This document shows, piece after piece, positions 32,943-41,002 of a DNA stretch of 64,000 nt. The stretch's first letter is position 1; each line of letters opens with the position of its first letter. Made by a program: the position numbers and the translations under genes. The notes under the pieces are model-generated. The model did not search any database, was not told the origin of the DNA, and was given only the letters and a program-made list of their open reading frames with translations. The stretch covers positions 1 to 64,000 of the forward strand of contig NZ_MSXV01000021.1 in NCBI RefSeq assembly GCF_001945395.1, written 5' to 3'. The DNA comes from Pseudomonas sp. PA15(2017). GTDB taxonomy: Bacteria; Pseudomonadota; Gammaproteobacteria; Pseudomonadales; Pseudomonadaceae.

Positions 32943-34217
32943 ATGAGCAAAGATCAAAGGCGACTGGATCGACTGACCGGCCTCGAAAGCAAGGATGGCC
33001 GGCTGTTCTTTGATCCCGCTTCGGCGGCACTTACCGACCTGTCGGCTGTACGCCTGCTGCGTTGCGGCGTGGATACGGTGCGGCAGCTTTTCCGCGGCCT
33101 GATCCGCCCTGAAATCATGGCCTTCTTCGAAAAGCCGGGCATGGTGGAGTTTGCGGGGCACACCTGGCATGCGGGGCGCGTCGCGAAGGACTCCGGTTAC
33201 CAGTACAAGCTGCAGAACGCTGACCTCGGCATCATCCTGCTGGTGAAGAACTTCAACGCCAAGATCGACACAATCGGCGCACACCTGAAAATTGAAGTCT
33301 CGCCTCATGCCATTGATGCTTTGTCGCCTCAGCGCCTGCAAGAGCGCCTGGACTACTACGCGCATCAGGTGCTGACTCACTGCGAAACCAATCAATGCGC
33401 TGTCCACCTCGCGATGGATCTGCAGAACTGGAAACCCCCGGTCGATCTGGTGGCCCGCATGCACTGTCGTGCACGTATGCAGCGCGATATCTCGGGCATC
33501 AACACGGTTAACTGGACAACCAAGTCCAGCACCTACGGGCGCGGTGAAACCTTCATGTTCGGTTCGGCCACCGGCGTGCAGCTCTGCATCTACAACAAGA
33601 CCGAACAGGCCCGCGCTACTGACAAGCTCGACTACTGGGAAAGCGTCTGGAAGCGCCGTGACAGCTTCGACGCCAAAGACCCGGACAACTACGACCCGAA
33701 CGCGGATGTGTGGCGCATAGAGCTTCGTTACCACCATTCAGTGGTGCAGCAGTTCGCCAGTGGCTCGATTGATATCAAGACCGGCGAATTCATTGATACG
33801 CGTTCATTCGCTGCCTTTGCTGGGCATCTGGACGGCCTATGGCGCTATGGCCTTCGCCAATTCAAGCTGCTTTGCCGTCCTGGGTATTTCGAGCCCATCT
33901 GGACGCTGATCCGTGATGATATTCGCGTGGATCTGCCGGTGGACTCGCTGCTCGATGACACCGAATACAAGCGCTACTACAAGACCTCTCGCGGCTTCTC
34001 CGGCAAGAACGTGGAGCTGTTCCTGGGAAACTTCGTAAGCCTGCTAGCAAGGGAGCAGGTGGGCGCAAAAAAGGCGTTTAAGACCCTCCAGCAATGGGAC
34101 TGCTGGCCGGTCATCCGCGATCACTACGCCGCCAAGGACATGACCCAGGACGATCTGTATCGCCATATTCGAGACCTGCTCACTGAGCGGCATGTGCGGT
34201 GGGGTAGAGCGATCTAG
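32943..34217 (+). CDS. Phage replication initiation protein
   Basis: A 424-aa protein of the Pf1/Pf4 replication-initiator type (the PA0727 class), which should nick the double-stranded form and start rolling-circle synthesis. Typical stretches are FRGLIRPEIMAFFEKPG, KIEVSPHAIDAL, VHLAMDLQNWKP, TFMFGSATGVQLCIYNKTEQ and WRIELRYHHSVVQQF. Candidate catalytic Tyr residues occur in KRYYKTSRGF (two adjacent Tyr), but I cannot confirm which is used. GGAG precedes ATG 32943. The stop overlaps the integrase GTG by one base. Confidence 0.82.
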   Translation: MSKDQRRLDRLTGLESKDGRLFFDPASAALTDLSAVRLLRCGVDTVRQLFRGLIRPEIMAFFEKPGMVEFAGHTWHAGRVAKDSGYQYKLQNADLGIILLVKNFNAKIDTIGAHLKIEVSPHAIDALSPQRLQERLDYYAHQVLTHCETNQCAVHLAMDLQNWKPPVDLVARMHCRARMQRDISGINTVNWTTKSSTYGRGETFMFGSATGVQLCIYNKTEQARATDKLDYWESVWKRRDSFDAKDPDNYDPNADVWRIELRYHHSVVQQFASGSIDIKTGEFIDTRSFAAFAGHLDGLWRYGLRQFKLLCRPGYFEPIWTLIRDDIRVDLPVDSLLDDTEYKRYYKTSRGFSGKNVELFLGNFVSLLAREQVGAKKAFKTLQQWDCWPVIRDHYAAKDMTQDDLYRHIRDLLTERHVRWGRAI

Positions 34218-35203
34218 TGTCGATCCTGCAATTGCCTGACGGTCGCTGGAAGGTCGACGTTGAGCCCATCAAGGGCAAGCGCTTCCGCAAGACGTTCAAA
34301 ACCAAGGGTGAAGCCCAACGCTTTGAGGCGTCGTGCCGCGCCAAGCTGGTCGAGAACAAGGATTGGTCACCCAAACCCAAGGACAAACGCCGCCTTTCTG
34401 AACTCTTGCAGCTTTGGTATGACCTGCACGGCCACTCGCTCCGATACGCGGACGGTCGCCTTCGCAAACTGCTCTATCTGGCCAAGCGCTTACGTGATCC
34501 AGTGGCGATCCGCCTCGACCCGCACGCCTATGCCAATGACCGCCGGTTGAGGATGGAAGCTGGCACGTCACCCAAGACGCTCAATAACGAGCTGGGCTAC
34601 CTGCGTGCGGTCTACAACGAGCTACGTGGACTCGGCGTCATCGACTACCCGAACCCGCTGGAGCTGGTGAAACCGTTGCGTGTCCAGGAGCGTGAGCTGT
34701 CCTGGCTGACCAATGAACAGATAGCCGAACTCCTGCAGTCCATCCGGTCGGGCTGCGATAACCCGCATGTCGAAATTATCGTGTTGATCTGCTTGGCCAC
34801 CGGTGCTCGATGGTCTGAGGCCGAAAAGCTCAAGCCGCATTCGGTGCGAAACCGGGTGATCACGTTCAGTGGTACCAAAAGCGGCAAGGTGCGATCAGTG
34901 CCTATCTCTGCCGAGCTTGAAGCTAGGATCATTCGTCACTGGCGTGAGAATGGTCAGCCGAACGCTGCTATTACCGCGTTCCGCCGCGCCTTGGCCCGGA
35001 CGACCATCAAGCTACCGAAGGGGCAGGCAGCGCACGCACTGCGCCACACCTTCGCTAGCCATTTCATCCAGAACGGCGGGAACATCGTCACGCTCCAGCG
35101 CATCCTGGGCCATTCGAGTTTGGCGATGACCATGCGGTATGCGCATTTGGCTCCTGATCATCTACAGGATGCTTTGCGCTTTGGCCCGCTTTCGTCTCTC
35201 TGA
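34217..35203 (+). CDS. Phage tyrosine integrase
   Basis: A 328-aa tyrosine recombinase that should integrate and excise the prophage at ssrA. All catalytic residues are present: Arg198 (ATGARWSEAEK), His273 and Arg276 (HALRHTFASHF), His299 (LGHSSL) and nucleophile Tyr308 (MTMRYAHLAPDH). The N-terminal ~60 residues are an arm-binding domain (MSILQLPDGRWKVDVEPIKG). The GTG start overlaps the replication gene stop. This is the intact version of the remnant at 23575-23977. Confidence 0.93.
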   Translation: MSILQLPDGRWKVDVEPIKGKRFRKTFKTKGEAQRFEASCRAKLVENKDWSPKPKDKRRLSELLQLWYDLHGHSLRYADGRLRKLLYLAKRLRDPVAIRLDPHAYANDRRLRMEAGTSPKTLNNELGYLRAVYNELRGLGVIDYPNPLELVKPLRVQERELSWLTNEQIAELLQSIRSGCDNPHVEIIVLICLATGARWSEAEKLKPHSVRNRVITFSGTKSGKVRSVPISAELEARIIRHWRENGQPNAAITAFRRALARTTIKLPKGQAAHALRHTFASHFIQNGGNIVTLQRILGHSSLAMTMRYAHLAPDHLQDALRFGPLSSL

Positions 35204-35251
35204 TTCAGATATTTCATTGATGGAATATTCCTTTGAGGTTATATTTTAGCC

Positions 35252-35617
35252 ATGACTTGGGATATCGAATATACCGATGAGTTCGGTGAGTGGTGGGAAC
35301 GCTTGTCTGCTGAGGAGCAGGAGTCCGTTGCGGTGTCGGTTAAGCTCTTGGAAGAGCGAGGCCCATCCCTTGGCTTTCCACATAGCACTGGGATCAACGG
35401 CTCGCGTCACGGCCACATGCGGGAGCTGAGGACACAGCATGAAGGCCGACCATACAGAACCCTGTACGCATTCGATCCCAGGCGTTCGGCTATTTTGCTG
35501 ATCGGCGGCGACAAGACTGGTGATGATCGTTGGTATGACATCAACGTTCCGCTGTCTGATCGATTGTATGACGAACATCTGGAACAGCTTCGAAAGGAGG
35601 GCTTGATAGATGGCTAA
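35252..35617 (+). CDS. HigB/RelE-type toxin
   Basis: A 121-aa protein of the phage Gp49-like/HigB family (begins MTWDIEYTDEFGEWWERL; core MRELRTQHEGRPYRTLYAFDPRRSAILLIGGDK). These are ribosome-dependent mRNA interferases. The toxin gene comes first and overlaps its antitoxin by 8 bases, the inverted order typical of HigBA. A toxin-antitoxin pair in the same place, after the integrase, is known in Pf4 (PfiTA), where it affects prophage stability and immunity. Confidence 0.87.
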   Translation: MTWDIEYTDEFGEWWERLSAEEQESVAVSVKLLEERGPSLGFPHSTGINGSRHGHMRELRTQHEGRPYRTLYAFDPRRSAILLIGGDKTGDDRWYDINVPLSDRLYDEHLEQLRKEGLIDG

Positions 35618-35942
35618 GAAATTCGCAGAGCTGCGCGCAAAGATGGCTCCTGGGTCTCAGGCTAGAGTAGAGGCCAAAGCCCAGAAGCTGCTTGCAGAAA
35701 TGCCGCTTAATGAGCTTCGCCAGGCTCGTGGGCTGTCACAGAAGGTGCTGGCTGAAGTACTGCATGTACAACAACCCTCCATTGCCAAGATGGAAAAGCG
35801 TACTGACATGTACATTTCCACATTGCGTAGCCACATAGAGGCCATGGGTGGTCAATTGGATGTCGTTGCCCGGTTTCCCGATGGCTCAGTGAAGATCAGT
35901 AATTTTTCAGAGATCGAAAGCGATCTCCTGCAGCAAGCTTAG
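35610..35942 (+). CDS. HigA-type XRE antitoxin
   Basis: A 110-aa protein with an XRE helix-turn-helix (LNELRQARGLSQKVLAEVLHVQQPSIAKMEKR) followed by a short C-terminal domain. It should neutralise the toxin encoded just upstream and repress the operon. AAGGAGG lies before ATG 35610 within the toxin gene. The gene ends 16 bases before the right attachment repeat, so the pair is the last item of the prophage. Confidence 0.88.
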   Translation: MAKKFAELRAKMAPGSQARVEAKAQKLLAEMPLNELRQARGLSQKVLAEVLHVQQPSIAKMEKRTDMYISTLRSHIEAMGGQLDVVARFPDGSVKISNFSEIESDLLQQA

Positions 35943-35965
35943 CGCTTCGACACTTTTTCGACACC
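35943..35965. promoter_or_regulatory. Candidate integrase arm-site pair, right arm
   Basis: Two TTCGACA repeats 12 bases apart (CTTCGACAC then TTTTTCGACACC), partly inside the right repeat. They match the left pair at 24505-24526. Confidence 0.5.
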
Positions 35966-36033
35966 CAAAGAAAAACCCCTGACTTTCTCTAGGAAAATCA
36001 GGGGTTTATTTGGTGGAGCCGGGGGGATTTGAA
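35959..36033. repeat. Right attachment repeat (attR)
   Basis: This is the second copy of the 75-base direct repeat. It comprises the tmRNA terminator and the last 23 bases of the intact ssrA gene, so insertion leaves tmRNA functional. Confidence 0.93.
35971..36004 (-). terminator. Terminator of ssrA
   Basis: On the minus strand CCCCTGATTTT and AAAGTCAGGGG pair and are followed by TTTTTC, just after the tmRNA 3' end. It lies inside the att repeat and so is carried by the phage. Confidence 0.85.
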
Positions 36034-36402
36034 CCCCCGTCCGCCAGTTCTCCACTGTCGGTACTACATGCTTAGCCGTGTCTATTGAGTTAACCCTCAG
36101 CCGCCCGACGGGCAGGGTGCATTGGGCGAGTTGTGTAAGTTTTAGCCACTTCGTCCACAACGTACTACGCGGCGATCCTGTTCTGCATGACAATCACTTC
36201 GGGTTTACAGGCATCCCCTAGTGATCGCTGGAGCCGAAGCTACCAGAAGGACTAGTCGCGCCGCTTACGCAGCGAGAGCGTAGCCCTCGTAGTTTTCGTC
36301 ATTGGCAACTATAGAAAGTTGCAACAGTGGATTTACGACTTCTGTTACCAAGTCGGCATGCACCTCGAGCTTCGCCACCGGCGTCGAATCCTAATCGGCC
36401 CC
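36011..36402 (-). ncRNA. ssrA: Transfer-messenger RNA (tmRNA)
   Basis: About 392 bases. The 5' end GGGGCCGATTAGGATTCGAC and the 3' end CCCCGGCTCCACCA form the tRNA-like acceptor stem (seven pairs including one G-U), with a T-arm GGGGGTTCAAATCCCCC. The tag frame at 36306-36265 encodes ANDENYEGYALAA and a TAA stop, the standard degradation tag. With SmpB it rescues stalled ribosomes. The 3' end is the attachment site of the neighbouring inovirus. Confidence 0.97.
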
Positions 36403-36506
36403 GAAACTTGCGAGGCGCGCAGTGTACGCCAAAAGGGTTCGTGGCGTCGACCCAGGTTACACGGCGCGCTCGCAAACAGGCCGGCGTGGAGCCGGCCCGT
36501 CAGCTG

Positions 36507-36782
36507 TCAGCTAGTAGCGCCGCTGCCGTCATCACCCGGTGCGTCGAGCAGCTGCAGAGCGCGCTCGGCATGGGTACCGCAAGCTTTAAGGTCACCCGCA
36601 GCCTGGGCGTCGGTGGCTTCTTTCTTGGCTTCTTGGACCTGCTGCTTGAGCGGCTCGGGCAGGGTGGCTTTGGCGGCCACGGCATTGTCGAGTTTCTGCA
36701 GGTTGACGGTGCACAGGTCATCAGCTGCGAAGGCCGGTGCGGCCAGTACGGCGGCAATGACGAACATGGATACGCGCTTCAT
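36507..36782 (-). CDS. Small periplasmic protein
   Basis: A 91-aa protein with a signal peptide (MKRVSMFVIAAVLAAPAFA, cut before ADDLC) and a helical mature part containing two Cys (DLCTVNLQKLD and KACGTHAERAL), likely disulfide-linked. Homologues of this type are common, uncharacterised Pseudomonas exported proteins. A GC-rich hairpin (36479-36497) follows it. Role unknown. Confidence 0.75.
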   Translation of the reverse strand: MKRVSMFVIAAVLAAPAFAADDLCTVNLQKLDNAVAAKATLPEPLKQQVQEAKKEATDAQAAGDLKACGTHAERALQLLDAPGDDGSGATS

Positions 36783-36937
36783 GTGGTAATCCTCTCATCA
36801 CGAATAGATTCCCGGTGCCGCCCTGATTGAGGGTGAGGGGAGCCGGGAGCGTCCCACCCAAATCGTTTGGGCTTAGTGAAGCTGACTGGCCTTTCGCGAT
36901 GACGGTTCAGTGTTTTTCTGATGGCGCATCGCCTGCC

Positions 36938-37822
36938 TTATAACGGTGCGATGTCGACCGGGTCGGCATGCACCAGCACCTCGGCCTGGGCAAATTCGCC
37001 GCGGATGGCGTCCTCGACCTGGTCGCACAACACGTGGGCTTCGGTGAGGCTGAGGCTGCCGGGCAAATCGATGTGCAGCTGTACGAACCAGCGGGTGCCG
37101 GACAGGCGTGTGCGCAGGTCGTGAATGCCGACGACGCCAGGAACGGCGCAGGCCAGCTCGACCATGCGCGTGCTGACGTCGGGCGCCAGTTCCTGATCCA
37201 TCAACACGCTGACCGACTGGCGAGCGATACTCACAGCGCTCCACAAGATGTAGGCCGCGATGCCGATCGCGAATAATGCATCGCCCTGGTGCCAACCCAG
37301 GTAGGCGAGCAGCAGCGCAAGGAGGATCCCGCCATTGAGCAGCAGGTCGGAGCGGTAGTGCAGCGAGTCGGCATGGATGGCGGTGGAACCGGTCTTGCGC
37401 ACCACGTGATGCTGGAACATCAGCAGGGCGACCGTCAGCGCCATGGATAGCAGCATTACCGCGATGCCCAGGCCCTGAGCGGTCAGCGGCTCAGGCTGGC
37501 GCAGGCGCTCGAAGCCTTGCACGGCGACCAGGATGGCACTGGCAGCGATGAACAGCGCCTGGCCAAGACCTGCGAGTGCTTCGGCCTTGCCGTGGCCGTA
37601 ACGATGGTCATCGTCGGCGGGGCGCAGGGCGATGTTCACGGCGATCAGGTTGAGCAGCGAGGCGGCGCTGTCGAGCAGAGAATCGGTAAGGCCGGCGAGC
37701 AGGCTGATCGAGCCGCTGGCCCACCAGGCGATCGCTTTGCACAGCACCAGGGTGAGCGCCACGCAGAGTGCGGCGGCGGTGGCTTGGCGCATCAGGCGGG
37801 CGTGCTGGCGGTCGAGAGTCAT
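36938..37822 (-). CDS. Cation diffusion facilitator (FieF-like)
   Basis: A 294-aa inner-membrane exporter of divalent metal ions (Zn or Fe type). Six spans are visible, the metal site being formed by LLAGLTDSLLDSAASLLNL in span 2 and HADSLHYRSDLLLNG in span 5. A His-rich DDDHRYGHGKAEAL loop follows span 2, and the cytoplasmic C-terminal ferredoxin-like domain contains HIDLPGSLSLTEAH and VHADPVD. I start at ATG 37822; GTG 37837 would add five residues. Neither has a good ribosome site. Confidence 0.88.
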   Translation of the reverse strand: MTLDRQHARLMRQATAAALCVALTLVLCKAIAWWASGSISLLAGLTDSLLDSAASLLNLIAVNIALRPADDDHRYGHGKAEALAGLGQALFIAASAILVAVQGFERLRQPEPLTAQGLGIAVMLLSMALTVALLMFQHHVVRKTGSTAIHADSLHYRSDLLLNGGILLALLLAYLGWHQGDALFAIGIAAYILWSAVSIARQSVSVLMDQELAPDVSTRMVELACAVPGVVGIHDLRTRLSGTRWFVQLHIDLPGSLSLTEAHVLCDQVEDAIRGEFAQAEVLVHADPVDIAPL

Positions 37823-37879
37823 TGGCAATCCATGCACGATGGCGGGCGCAGCCCGTCATCACTGACGGGCTGCGGGGGA

Positions 37880-38299
37880 TCAGGCGGAGGGGCGCAGACC
37901 GTAGGCCGCCAACTGCTCGGTACTGCCGCTATGCTGGATCAGGCGTGGGTCGTCGAGCGGCAGGTTGTGGCCGGTCTGGGTTTCGATCAGCGCCTTGAGC
38001 TTGGCGGTATCGACCTTGCCATCGGCGTCCACCACGTTTTTCAGGGACTGCGTATCGACCTGTGCTGTGGTACCGCCTGGCAGGTAAATGGCGCCGGTGG
38101 CGAAGTCGACGCCAAAAGCGATCAGCCCGGGAATCACGTAGAAGAGGATGCCGATGGCGTTCAGGCCGGCGACGAGTGGGTCGACCCGGCCCTCGATCTG
38201 GCCGCGGCGATCGGGGAAGAAGACGGTGCCGCAAGCGGACAGTTGAGTGACCAATGTAACGGCGAGAACGCCGCCAATAACGCGGGATTTCGTGCGCAT
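37880..38299 (-). CDS. YceK/YidQ-like lipoprotein
   Basis: A 139-aa protein with a lipoprotein signal: hydrophobic leader and lipobox LSAC (Cys23), then GTVFFPDRRGQIEGRVDP and one hydrophobic segment (GLNAIGILFYVIPGLIAFGVDF). Small YceK/YidQ-type lipoproteins have this plan; function unknown. GGAGG precedes ATG 38299. The open frame upstream of that point lacks a start signal and was discarded. Confidence 0.72.
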   Translation of the reverse strand: MRTKSRVIGGVLAVTLVTQLSACGTVFFPDRRGQIEGRVDPLVAGLNAIGILFYVIPGLIAFGVDFATGAIYLPGGTTAQVDTQSLKNVVDADGKVDTAKLKALIETQTGHNLPLDDPRLIQHSGSTEQLAAYGLRPSA

Positions 38300-38450
38300 C
38301 GAGCACCTCCAGAAAAAGTGGATGCCACTATAGCAAGGCGAGCATTGCAAAGCTGCCGTGACGCAGCAATACGCAGCCTTCGACGGTATATGACCGAGCA
38401 AGCATGGCGGCGGTTCGCCGTTATAATCGCCGGCCTGAACTGGAGCCCCG

Positions 38451-40985
38451 ATGAACAGCCTGCCGATCGATTCCCTGCTGCCCGACCTGCGCCGCGTCCT
38501 GGCCGACCGTGATGAAGTGGTGCTCGAGGCGCCGCCCGGTGCCGGCAAGACCACCCGTGTGCCGCTGGCCGTGCTCGATCAGCCATGGTTGGCCGGGCAG
38601 CGCATCATCATGCTCGAGCCGCGGCGCCTGGCTGCCCGTGCCGCGGCCGAGCGGCTGGCCAGTGAGCTGGGGGAACAGGTCGGCGAGACGGTGGGCTATC
38701 GCATCCGCCTTGACAGCAAGGTGGGGCCGAACACGCGCATCGAGGTGGTGACCGAGGGCATCCTCGCTCGCCGCCTGCAGGACGACCCGGCGCTGGAAGG
38801 TGTCGGGCTGGTGATTTTCGACGAATTTCACGAGCGCAGCCTGGACGCCGACCTGGCCCTGGCGCTGACCCTCAATGGGCGGGCGATGTTTCGCAGTGCC
38901 GACAGTGGCGAGGCGCCGCTCAAGATACTGCTGATGTCCGCAACCCTGGAAGGCGAGCGCCTGGCCGGTTTGCTGGGTGACGCGCCAGTGCTGCGCAGCG
39001 AAGGGCGCATGTTCCTCGTGGACATCCGCTGGGGCGCGCCGTGGCAGGGCGGCGAGTGGCTGGAGCCTAGAGTGTTGCAGACGGTACTGCAGGCGCTGGA
39101 CGACGAGCCCGGCAGCCTGCTGGTGTTTCTGCCCGGCCAGGCGGAAATTCGCCGGGTGGCCGAGCAACTGGAGGAAGCGCTGGGCAGGCGCAGCGACGTG
39201 CGGGTCTGTCCGCTGCATGGCGAGCTGGAACTGTCGGCCCAGCGTGCGGCCATCGAGCCGGCACCATCCGGGCTGCGCAAAGTAGTGCTGGCCACCAACA
39301 TCGCCGAGACCAGCCTGACTATCGACGGTGTGCGCGTGGTGGTCGACGCCGGGCTGGCGCGGGCGCCGCGCTTCGATCCCGGCAGCGGCATGACGCGCCT
39401 GGACACCGCGCGCATTTCCCGCGCGTCAGCCACCCAGCGCGCGGGCCGTGCGGGGCGTCTGCAGCCGGGGGCCTGCTATCGGCTCTGGTCCCAGGCCCAG
39501 CATGAGCAATTGCCTGCTTATTCCTCGGCAGAAATTCTTCAGGCTGACCTGGCGGGCCTGGCACTGCAATTGGCGCGCTGGGGCGTCGAGGTGGACGAGC
39601 TGGTATGGCTCGATCCGCCGCCTGCCGCGGCCTATGCCCAGGCGCGCGACTTGCTGCAACGCCTCGGCGCGCTCGACGAACGTGGCGTGCTGACCGCCCA
39701 TGGCCAGGCCATGGCCGAGCTGCCGGCACATCCGCGTATGGCTCATCTGTTGCTGCGCGGGCAGGCGCTTGGGCTCGGTGGGCTGGCCTGCGACCTGGCG
39801 GCCCTGCTGGGCGAGCGTGATATTCAACGAGGTGGCGGAGCCGACCTGCACAGTCGCCTGACGCTGCTGGCGGGCGAGAGCCGGGCTGCGCGCGGTGCCA
39901 ATGGCGGCGTGCAGCGCGCGCGACAACTGGCCAAACAGTTCCAAGGCTACTTGCGTCGGGTGCCGATCACCGAGGCGGTCGGCGACCCCGAGCATGGCCG
40001 CTGGCTAGGCGCGCTGCTGGCGTTCGCCTATCCGGACCGCATCGCCCGCCAGCGCCGCGAGGGCGGCGCCGAATATCGCCTGGCCAATGGACGTGCCGCG
40101 CAGTTTGCCGAAGCCGACGCCTTGATGAAACACACCTGGCTGGTGGTCGCCGACCTGGGCAGTCGGCAGGGCCAGCGTGAGGAGCGCATCTATCTGGCTG
40201 CCGAACTGGAGCCGGCACTGTTCGACTCGGTGCTGGCCGAACAGGTGAGCAGCCAGGATCTGCTCGAATGGGACGAACGTGAAGGCGTGCTGCGTGCCGA
40301 GCGGCAGCGCAAGATCGGTGATCTGGTGCTCAGCAGCGAAGCCTTGCCGGGGTTGGACGCCGAGGCGCGCACCAGCGCGTTGATCGGCCTGGTAAGGCGC
40401 AAGGGGCTGGCGCTGCTGCCGTGGACGGCCGATCTGCGTCAGTGGCAGGCGCGGGTGATGTTGCTGCGCGGCCTCGATCTGCAAAGCCAGGCAGCCAGCG
40501 ACTGGCCGGATGTCTCGGACGAGGCGCTGCTGGCCGCGCTGGAAACCTGGTTGGCGCCGTACCTGGGAAAGGTCACCCGGCTGAGCCACTTCGGCAACCT
40601 CGACCTGCACGCGATGTTGCAAACCCTGTTGCCGTGGCCGCTGCCTCAGCGTCTGGACGAATGGGCGCCGCGCAGCATCGCAGTGCCGTCCGGCTCGCGC
40701 ATCGGCCTGGATTACAGCGAGCACCCGCCGGTGCTGGCGGTGCGCCTGCAAGAGCTGTTCGGCCTGGCCGAGACGCCGCGCATCGCCAATGGCCGCCAGC
40801 AGGTGTTGCTGCACTTGCTATCCCCGGCGCGGCGACCGGTGCAGGTGACCCAAGACCTGGCCAACTTCTGGCGCACCACTTACGCCGAGGTGAAGAAGGA
40901 CTTGAAGGGGCGCTACCCGAAGCATTATTGGCCGGACGACCCGCTGATCGCCGAGCCGACGGCGCGTGCCAAGCCGCGCAAGTAA
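38451..40985 (+). CDS. hrpB: ATP-dependent helicase HrpB
   Basis: An 844-aa DEAH-box (DExH) RNA/DNA helicase. Motif I is APPGAGKTTRVPLA, motif II FDEFHERSLDADLAL, motif III LMSATLEG, and motifs V/VI are ATNIAETSLTIDGV and QRAGRAGRLQPG. The C-terminal third is the HrpB-specific region (ending AKPRK). Its cellular job in most bacteria is poorly defined; disruption in some species affects motility or cell-wall phenotypes. GGAG precedes ATG 38451. It converges with the AruI-like gene. Confidence 0.94.
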   Translation: MNSLPIDSLLPDLRRVLADRDEVVLEAPPGAGKTTRVPLAVLDQPWLAGQRIIMLEPRRLAARAAAERLASELGEQVGETVGYRIRLDSKVGPNTRIEVVTEGILARRLQDDPALEGVGLVIFDEFHERSLDADLALALTLNGRAMFRSADSGEAPLKILLMSATLEGERLAGLLGDAPVLRSEGRMFLVDIRWGAPWQGGEWLEPRVLQTVLQALDDEPGSLLVFLPGQAEIRRVAEQLEEALGRRSDVRVCPLHGELELSAQRAAIEPAPSGLRKVVLATNIAETSLTIDGVRVVVDAGLARAPRFDPGSGMTRLDTARISRASATQRAGRAGRLQPGACYRLWSQAQHEQLPAYSSAEILQADLAGLALQLARWGVEVDELVWLDPPPAAAYAQARDLLQRLGALDERGVLTAHGQAMAELPAHPRMAHLLLRGQALGLGGLACDLAALLGERDIQRGGGADLHSRLTLLAGESRAARGANGGVQRARQLAKQFQGYLRRVPITEAVGDPEHGRWLGALLAFAYPDRIARQRREGGAEYRLANGRAAQFAEADALMKHTWLVVADLGSRQGQREERIYLAAELEPALFDSVLAEQVSSQDLLEWDEREGVLRAERQRKIGDLVLSSEALPGLDAEARTSALIGLVRRKGLALLPWTADLRQWQARVMLLRGLDLQSQAASDWPDVSDEALLAALETWLAPYLGKVTRLSHFGNLDLHAMLQTLLPWPLPQRLDEWAPRSIAVPSGSRIGLDYSEHPPVLAVRLQELFGLAETPRIANGRQQVLLHLLSPARRPVQVTQDLANFWRTTYAEVKKDLKGRYPKHYWPDDPLIAEPTARAKPRK

Positions 40986-41002
40986 GCAACCGCGCCGCGC
41001 GT

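Larger units (their letters stand above)
24326..36033. mobile_element. Pf-type filamentous prophage (inovirus) in ssrA
   Basis: An 11.6-kb prophage bounded by perfect 75-bp direct repeats that include the tmRNA 3' end. Left to right it carries cargo of unknown function, two minus-strand unknowns, a repressor, and then a plus-strand run: excisionase-like gene, six small genes, ssDNA-binding candidate, coat proteins, adsorption protein, gpVI, Zot/gpI, replication initiator, integrase and HigBA. This is the order I know from Pf1/Pf4 of P. aeruginosa, with different accessory ends. No core gene is visibly broken, so it may still excise and produce phage. The left part is markedly AT-rich compared with the chromosome. 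Confidence 0.92.
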
